Shown here piece by piece: positions 59,613 through 64,000 of a DNA stretch of 64,000 bases (its first letter is position 1; each line of letters opens with the position of its first letter). The DNA is from Hoyosella subflava DQS3-9A1 (GTDB lineage: Bacteria; Actinomycetota; Actinomycetes; Mycobacteriales; Mycobacteriaceae), in contig NC_015564.1 of the NCBI RefSeq assembly GCF_000214175.1, forward strand, positions 1,984,001 to 2,048,000, read 5' to 3'. The notes below the pieces were generated by a model. That model made no database searches. It was not told where the DNA came from and was given only the letters and a program-made list of their open reading frames with translations. The position numbers and the translations under genes were made by a program.

Positions 59613-60452
59613 ATGTGTTCAACATGCGGATGCGGCAATGCTGACGGGCCGATGATTTCGGTACCCCACCAGCGCCACCATGAGCACAGCGATGACCACG
59701 GCCACGGCCACGGCCACGGCCACGGCCACGGACCGGGTGAGCACACCCACGACCACGTGCACTCGGCCGGGACGGCAGTCCGGTCCGACCCGCAAGAATC
59801 GGAAGAAACGATCGTCCTCGAACAAAAGGTACTCGCCAAGAACGACCTGCTTGCGGACCACAACCGCGTACACATGGCCCAGCACGGCATCGTCGCCATC
59901 AACCTGATGAGCTCTCCTGGAGCGGGTAAAACGACTTTGCTGGAACGAACAATTCGCAGCACGAACCATCGGGTGGCGGTGATCGAGGGCGATCAGGAGA
60001 CCCTCCTGGACGCGGACCGGATTGCGGCGACGGGCGCGCGCGTCGTCCAGGTCAATACGGGAGCAGGTTGCCACCTTGATGCCTCCATGCTGCAGCGCGC
60101 GCTCGATCAGCTGTTGGCTGAGGACAACACGTTGCTGTTGATCGAAAATGTGGGAAACCTCGTGTGCCCCGCACTATTCGATCTGGGGGAGCAGATGAAA
60201 GTGGTCATCATCTCGGTAACTGAGGGGGACGACAAGCCCCTGAAGTATCCGCATATCTTTGCGGCTGCCGACCTGGTCGTGGTCAACAAGACCGACCTTC
60301 TGCCCTACGTGGACTTCGATATGGCGGTGTGTGAAAGAAACGCGCATTCCGTCAATCCCGATGTCCGGATTATCGCGCTCTCCGCTCGCAGTGGCGAAGG
60401 CCTGGAGACATGGCTCAGCGAACTCGATCGTGTCATGCCAGTTGTTGCCTAA
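59613..60452 (+). CDS. hypB: Hydrogenase nickel-incorporation GTPase HypB
   Basis: This 279-residue GTPase works with HypA to insert nickel. It carries an N-terminal CSTCGCG metal-binding start, a His-rich region (around 19-50) with repeated HG pairs, a G domain with SSPGAGKTTL (around 100-109) and the nucleotide-base motif NKTD. The His-rich region likely stores nickel. The DNA of the HG pairs is a five-copy 6-bp repeat (59700-59729). All domains are complete. Confidence 0.96.
   Translation: MCSTCGCGNADGPMISVPHQRHHEHSDDHGHGHGHGHGHGPGEHTHDHVHSAGTAVRSDPQESEETIVLEQKVLAKNDLLADHNRVHMAQHGIVAINLMSSPGAGKTTLLERTIRSTNHRVAVIEGDQETLLDADRIAATGARVVQVNTGAGCHLDASMLQRALDQLLAEDNTLLLIENVGNLVCPALFDLGEQMKVVIISVTEGDDKPLKYPHIFAAADLVVVNKTDLLPYVDFDMAVCERNAHSVNPDVRIIALSARSGEGLETWLSELDRVMPVVA
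59700..59729 (+). repeat. Five-copy GGCCAC hexanucleotide repeat in hypB
   Basis: Five tandem GGCCAC units encode alternating Gly and His. Gain or loss of a unit changes the His-rich nickel-binding stretch by two residues without a frameshift, so natural length variation is possible. Confidence 0.9.
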
Positions 60453-60471
60453 TGATCAGAATGGGGTCCCG

Positions 60472-60921
60472 ATGAAACTCGTGCGCGCATGGCAGGCAAC
60501 TGTGACTGCCGCTGTCGGTGTTGTGCTCATGCCGGCGATCGCCTCGGCGACTCCGTCATCTGGAGTGCAGTCAGAACTGCTCGGCACGATTGATGTGCCC
60601 GTCAGTCTCCCCAGTGCGCCAGCAGGTGGCACGGATGTAACGTTTCGCCGTATCGAGATTGCGCCCGGCGGATACACGGGCTGGCACTGGCATGAGGGTC
60701 CCGTGTATGCGCTTGTCGCAGGCGGGACACTGACTCGCGTGCTGGCGGATTGCACGGAAGTCGTCTCACCGACCGGGGCCGTGGTCGAAGAAGTGGTCGG
60801 ACGAAGTCAGCGGCACAACGGCGTCAACCAGGGTGACGTGCCCACAGTCCTTTTCGTCGCTTATCTGATGCCGTCGGGCCAGCCACTTTCCGTTGACGCG
60901 GAGGCGTCCGACTGCACGTGA
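60472..60921 (+). CDS. Secreted cupin protein in the hydrogenase cluster
   Basis: This 149-residue exported protein has a signal peptide (about 1-26, cleavage after ASA) and a single cupin domain with the first cupin motif GGYTGWHWHEGPVYALVAGG: two His and a Glu that normally bind a metal. The later RHNGVNQG contributes another His. Two Cys (in ADCTE and SDCT) may form a disulfide. The ATG at 60472 has GGGG six bases upstream. It sits between hypB and the hydrogenase small subunit, all on the plus strand. It could hold or sense a metal such as nickel outside the cell (inference); no known activity is implied. Confidence 0.82.
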   Translation: MKLVRAWQATVTAAVGVVLMPAIASATPSSGVQSELLGTIDVPVSLPSAPAGGTDVTFRRIEIAPGGYTGWHWHEGPVYALVAGGTLTRVLADCTEVVSPTGAVVEEVVGRSQRHNGVNQGDVPTVLFVAYLMPSGQPLSVDAEASDCT

Positions 60922-61015
60922 CACGTTTACCAGCCGGGTGACCAGAACGGGTCGTGTTAGTGCAGGTCAGTCACACCAACTGGGCTTTGACCCAGCAATT
61001 CATGATCGCGTAAGA

Positions 61016-61031
61016 TGTGATTTGCGTCACG
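61016..61031. promoter_or_regulatory. CRP/GlxR-type site upstream of the hydrogenase
   Basis: TGTGA-TTTGCG-TCACG matches the CRP/GlxR consensus TGTGANNNNNNTCACA at 9 of 10 fixed positions. It is centred about 80 bp upstream of the small-subunit ATG in a 182-bp gap free of genes. Both activation and repression are compatible with this position since the transcription start is unknown. Confidence 0.7.
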
Positions 61032-61103
61032 CAAGTGGGCCGAGGGTCGACTCCTGTGACGAAGGGGCTTCGAGGCACTGTCCCGCCCCGGAAAGTGGCA
61101 ACC

Positions 61104-62156
61104 ATGTCTGACACGGCGGCTACAGCAGAAGAGACTTTGATCCACGTTCTGTGGATCAACGCCGGATTGAGTTGCGACGGAGACTCGGTAGCGCTTACGG
61201 CAGCTACCCAGCCAACGATCGAAGAAATCGCACTCGGCGCCTTACCGGGACTCCCCAAGATAGCTGTGCACTGGCCGCTCATCGATTTCGAATGTGGACC
61301 CGAAGGGGGAGCTGACGACTTCCTCGAGTGGTTCCGCAAAGCTGACCGCGGCGAACTCGAACCTTTCGTTCTTGTGGTCGAGGGATCAATACCCAATGAG
61401 AAGATCCACGACAGCGACGGATACTGGTGCGGATTCGGCAACAATCCCGATGGTCAGCCGATAACGACGAGCGAATGGCTGGACCGTCTCACCCCGAAAG
61501 CAACAGCGGTGGTAGCGGTCGGCACGTGCGCGACATACGGCGGTATTCACGCCATGGCAGGCAACCCCACTGGGGCGATGGGCGTCCCCGACTACCTGGG
61601 CTGGGACTGGAAATCTAAAGCTGGACTGCCAATTGTGTGCGTGCCGGGCTGTCCGATCCAGCCGGACAACCTCTCGGAAACACTCACCTACCTGCTGTAC
61701 CAGGCAACAGGCCAGGCCCCGATGATTCCCCTGGACGAGGCATTGCGGCCGACCTGGCTTTTCGGTGCGACGGTGCACGAAGGATGTGACCGCGCGGGCT
61801 ACTACGAAGAGGCGGACTTCGCTACCGAGTACGGCTCCCCGAAGTGCATTGTCAAACTCGGATGCTGGGGCCCCGTCGTCAAATGCAATGTTCCCAAACG
61901 TGGCTGGATCAACGGAGTCGGTGGCTGCCCCAACGTAGGCGGAATCTGCATCGGCTGCACCATGCCAGGTTTCCCGGACAAGTTCATGCCGTTCATGGAT
62001 GAACCTCCAGGCGGCAAGCTCTCCACCACAGCGGTAGGAGTGTACGGATCGGTCATCCGCAGCCTGCGAAAAATCACCGGACACACAGTCGATCGTGAAC
62101 CTGCCTGGCGTACACCGAGCCAGTCCCTTACGACCGGCGCCACCCGCACTTGGTAG
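61104..62156 (+). CDS. hhyS: [NiFe] hydrogenase small subunit, group 1h/5
   Basis: This 350-residue electron-transfer subunit of an actinobacterial high-affinity H2-uptake hydrogenase has the proximal iron-sulfur site LSCDGDSVAL: the usual CxxC is CxxD (Cys24 and Asp27), a known mark of group 1h (group 5) enzymes. Medial and distal cluster Cys and His residues are visible in HEGCDRAGYYE, LGCWGPVVKCNVPKRGW and GGCPNVGGICIGCTMPGFPD. There is no Tat signal peptide, so the enzyme stays in the cytoplasm. I chose ATG at 61104; the longer frame upstream is not conserved. The large subunit follows 17 bp later. Confidence 0.95.
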   Translation: MSDTAATAEETLIHVLWINAGLSCDGDSVALTAATQPTIEEIALGALPGLPKIAVHWPLIDFECGPEGGADDFLEWFRKADRGELEPFVLVVEGSIPNEKIHDSDGYWCGFGNNPDGQPITTSEWLDRLTPKATAVVAVGTCATYGGIHAMAGNPTGAMGVPDYLGWDWKSKAGLPIVCVPGCPIQPDNLSETLTYLLYQATGQAPMIPLDEALRPTWLFGATVHEGCDRAGYYEEADFATEYGSPKCIVKLGCWGPVVKCNVPKRGWINGVGGCPNVGGICIGCTMPGFPDKFMPFMDEPPGGKLSTTAVGVYGSVIRSLRKITGHTVDREPAWRTPSQSLTTGATRTW

Positions 62157-62172
62157 AGCAAAGAGGCATGCG

Positions 62173-63987
62173 ATGACATCGACTATTCACGGCCCTGGCC
62201 CGCTTCCCACCCCGCCGCTGGCTCAAGAAGGCCCCGACGGCCTGGTGGAGATGAACTGGGATCCCATCACGAGAATTGTGGGAAGCCTGGGTATCTACAC
62301 GAAAATTGATTTCAAGAAGAGGGAGGTCGTCGAGTGTCACAGCACGTCGTCGATCTTCCGTGGCTACTCCATCTTCATGAAAGGGAAAGACCCGCGAGAC
62401 GCGCATTTCATCACCAGCCGTATCTGCGGCATTTGTGGTGACAACCACGCGACGTGCTCGTGCTACACGCAGAACATGGCGTACGGGGTCAAACCCCCGC
62501 ACATTGGCGAATGGATCGTCAATCTAGGCGAGGCCGCCGAGTATATGTTCGATCACAATATCTTCCAGGAGAACCTGGTTGGGGTGGACTTCTGCGAGAA
62601 GATGGTCGCCGAGACCAACCCCGGAGTACTCGACAAAGCGAACAAGACCGAGTCGCCGCATGCCGGCGAGCACGGATACAAGACTATCGGCGACATCATG
62701 CGGTCGCTCAACCCGTTCTCGGGTGAGTTCTATCGTGAGGCTCTCGCCGTCAGCCGGTCCACACGCGAGATGTTCTGTCTCATGGAAGGCCGTCACGTTC
62801 ACCCGTCGACTCTCTATCCAGGCGGTGTGGGAACAGTCGCCACCATCCAGTTGATGACCGACTATATGAGTCGGCTGATGCGCTACGTCGAATTCATGAA
62901 GAAGGTCGTGCCGATGCACGACGATCTCTTCGATTTCTTCTATGACGCGCTGCCGGGCTATGAGAAGGTCGGCCTGCGACGGACGCTGCTCGGCTGCTGG
63001 GGATCGTTCCAGGATCCTGAAGTGTGCAACTTCGCGTACCGGGACATGGAGGACTGGGGTCGGAAGATGTTTGTCACCCCAGGGGTCGTCGTCGATGGAA
63101 AGCTGGTGACGACGTCGCTGGTCGACATCAATCTCGGTATCCGGATCCTGCTGGGCAGCTCGTACTACGACGACTGGACTGACCAGGAAATGTTCGTGAC
63201 TCACGATCCGCTGGGCAATCCCGTCGACAGGCGCCACCCCTGGAATCAGCACACCAACCCGCGCCCGCAGAAGCGGGACATGGACGATAAGTACTCGTGG
63301 GTCATGTCGCCCCGCTGGTATGACGGAAAAGATCATTTGGCGCTCGATACAGGTGGCGGCCCGCTCGCGCGGCTCTGGACCACGGCGCTCGCCGGTCTCG
63401 TGGATTGCGGCTACGTGAAGGCCACAGGCAGCAGCGTGCAGATCAATCTGCCGAAGACAGCGCTCAAGGGGCCAGTCAGCTTCGAATGGAAGATCCCGAA
63501 GCACGGATCGAACACCATCGAACGCGACCGCGCGCGCACGTACTTCCAGGCGTACGCGGCTGGATGCGCGCTGCACTTCTGCGAGAAGGCGCTGGAAGAA
63601 ATCCGGGCTGGCAGAACGAAGACATGGGAGAAGTTCGAGGTCCCCGACGAGGGAATTGGATGCGGCTTCACCGAGGCTGTGCGCGGCGTGCTGAGTCATC
63701 ACATGGTTATTCGTGACGGCAAGATCGCGAACTACCATCCGTACCCGCCGACACCGTGGAACGCCAATCCGCGCGACAGCTACGGAACGCCCGGTCCCTA
63801 TGAGGATGCGGTGCAGGGCCAGCCGATTTTCGAGGAGAACACGCGCGAGAATTTCAAGGGGATCGACGTGATGCGGACTGTTCGCAGCTTCGATCCGTGC
63901 CTGCCCTGCGGGGTGCACATGTACCTCGGTGGCGGAAAGACACTGGAGAAGCTTCACTCTCCGACACAGTCACTGACCGGCGAGTGA
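62173..63987 (+). CDS. hhyL: [NiFe] hydrogenase large subunit, group 1h/5
   Basis: This 604-residue catalytic subunit holds the nickel-iron site. The N-terminal L1 motif is RICGICGDNHATC (Cys85, Cys88) and the C-terminal L2 motif is DPCLPCGVH (Cys576, Cys579, His582). The 22 residues after His582 are the expected C-terminal peptide removed by a specific protease, which must be encoded elsewhere. ATG 62173 has AGAGG six bases upstream. The pair lets the cell oxidise atmospheric H2 during starvation, as known for Rhodococcus, Streptomyces and Mycobacterium smegmatis. A possible start codon for the next gene lies at 63996, too near the edge to interpret. Confidence 0.96.
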   Translation: MTSTIHGPGPLPTPPLAQEGPDGLVEMNWDPITRIVGSLGIYTKIDFKKREVVECHSTSSIFRGYSIFMKGKDPRDAHFITSRICGICGDNHATCSCYTQNMAYGVKPPHIGEWIVNLGEAAEYMFDHNIFQENLVGVDFCEKMVAETNPGVLDKANKTESPHAGEHGYKTIGDIMRSLNPFSGEFYREALAVSRSTREMFCLMEGRHVHPSTLYPGGVGTVATIQLMTDYMSRLMRYVEFMKKVVPMHDDLFDFFYDALPGYEKVGLRRTLLGCWGSFQDPEVCNFAYRDMEDWGRKMFVTPGVVVDGKLVTTSLVDINLGIRILLGSSYYDDWTDQEMFVTHDPLGNPVDRRHPWNQHTNPRPQKRDMDDKYSWVMSPRWYDGKDHLALDTGGGPLARLWTTALAGLVDCGYVKATGSSVQINLPKTALKGPVSFEWKIPKHGSNTIERDRARTYFQAYAAGCALHFCEKALEEIRAGRTKTWEKFEVPDEGIGCGFTEAVRGVLSHHMVIRDGKIANYHPYPPTPWNANPRDSYGTPGPYEDAVQGQPIFEENTRENFKGIDVMRTVRSFDPCLPCGVHMYLGGGKTLEKLHSPTQSLTGE

Positions 63988-64000
63988 CGAGCACCATGAC

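Noticed and set aside
59700-59729. CRISPR-like or intergenic repeat array
   Set aside because: The repeat is a 6-bp in-frame tract inside hypB with no spacers.
62524-63957. A 477-codon open frame antisense to the hydrogenase large subunit
   Set aside because: It is a mirror frame of a conserved gene in GC-rich DNA, with no family motif and an Arg/His-rich composition.
63996-64000. Start of a further gene after the hydrogenase large subunit
   Set aside because: Only ATG and two further bases are in the window, which is too little to support a feature.

Overview
The window is GC-rich DNA from a mycolic-acid-type actinomycete (order Mycobacteriales). Gene order over two long stretches follows Mycobacterium tuberculosis. 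The first runs Rv1474c-Rv1493 and then meaB: acnR, acn, ripA-like NlpC/P60, moxR, DUF58, VWA, fabG1, inhA, hemH, NfeD, SPFH, TVP38, mutA, mutB. The second runs Rv2141c to Rv2124c: M20 peptidase, PEBP, pyrD, lppL, uppP, phosphatase, DUF3090, PI-kinase-like, mshC, PAC2, metH. A mycothiol ligase, the mabA-inhA pair, a [2Fe-2S]-type ferrochelatase and frequent GTG starts agree with this. A Hoyosella- or Rhodococcus-like genus is my inference, not something the sequence proves.

Left part (1-25.1 kb). A truncated HTH gene is followed by acn and its TetR regulator acnR, with a perfect AcnR-type operator upstream of acn. Divergently, a membrane protein and a secreted peptidoglycan hydrolase precede the moxR-DUF58-VWA operon. 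Next come the FAS-II genes fabG1-inhA with hemH, then an NfeD/SPFH membrane-microdomain pair closed by a strong terminator. A Baeyer-Villiger-type monooxygenase and a TVP38-SatD-membrane protein operon lie between this block and methylmalonyl-CoA mutase (mutA-mutB) with its GTPase chaperone meaB.

Middle part (25.1-39.5 kb) is the accessory-looking region. It holds a minus-strand cluster with a nucleoside hydrolase, a voltage-sensor-like membrane protein and a complete ECF transporter (S, T, fused A1A2). It then holds a TetR regulator, an Acg-type nitroreductase, and a trio made of a planctomycete-style membrane Ser/Thr kinase, a DUF4333 lipoprotein and an FHA-HTH protein. A minus-strand set follows (zinc-ribbon SDR, DUF2784, CoA-transferase), then an HPF/RaiA-like protein and tRNA-Leu(GAG).

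Right part (39.6-59.1 kb) is mostly conserved core. An IdeR/DtxR-type box sits between a heme oxygenase and a membrane-anchored neocarzinostatin-like surface protein. After metH come a HAD phosphatase, MmcQ/YjbR and pentapeptide-repeat proteins, an FhuF-like ferric reductase and a GT2 protein.

Right end (59.2-64 kb). hypA, hypB, a secreted cupin and the small and large subunits of a group 1h (former group 5, high-affinity) [NiFe] hydrogenase run rightward. A near-consensus CRP/GlxR site lies upstream of the small subunit. The remaining maturation genes are presumably beyond the window edge. I see no CRISPR array, transposase, integrase or rRNA.
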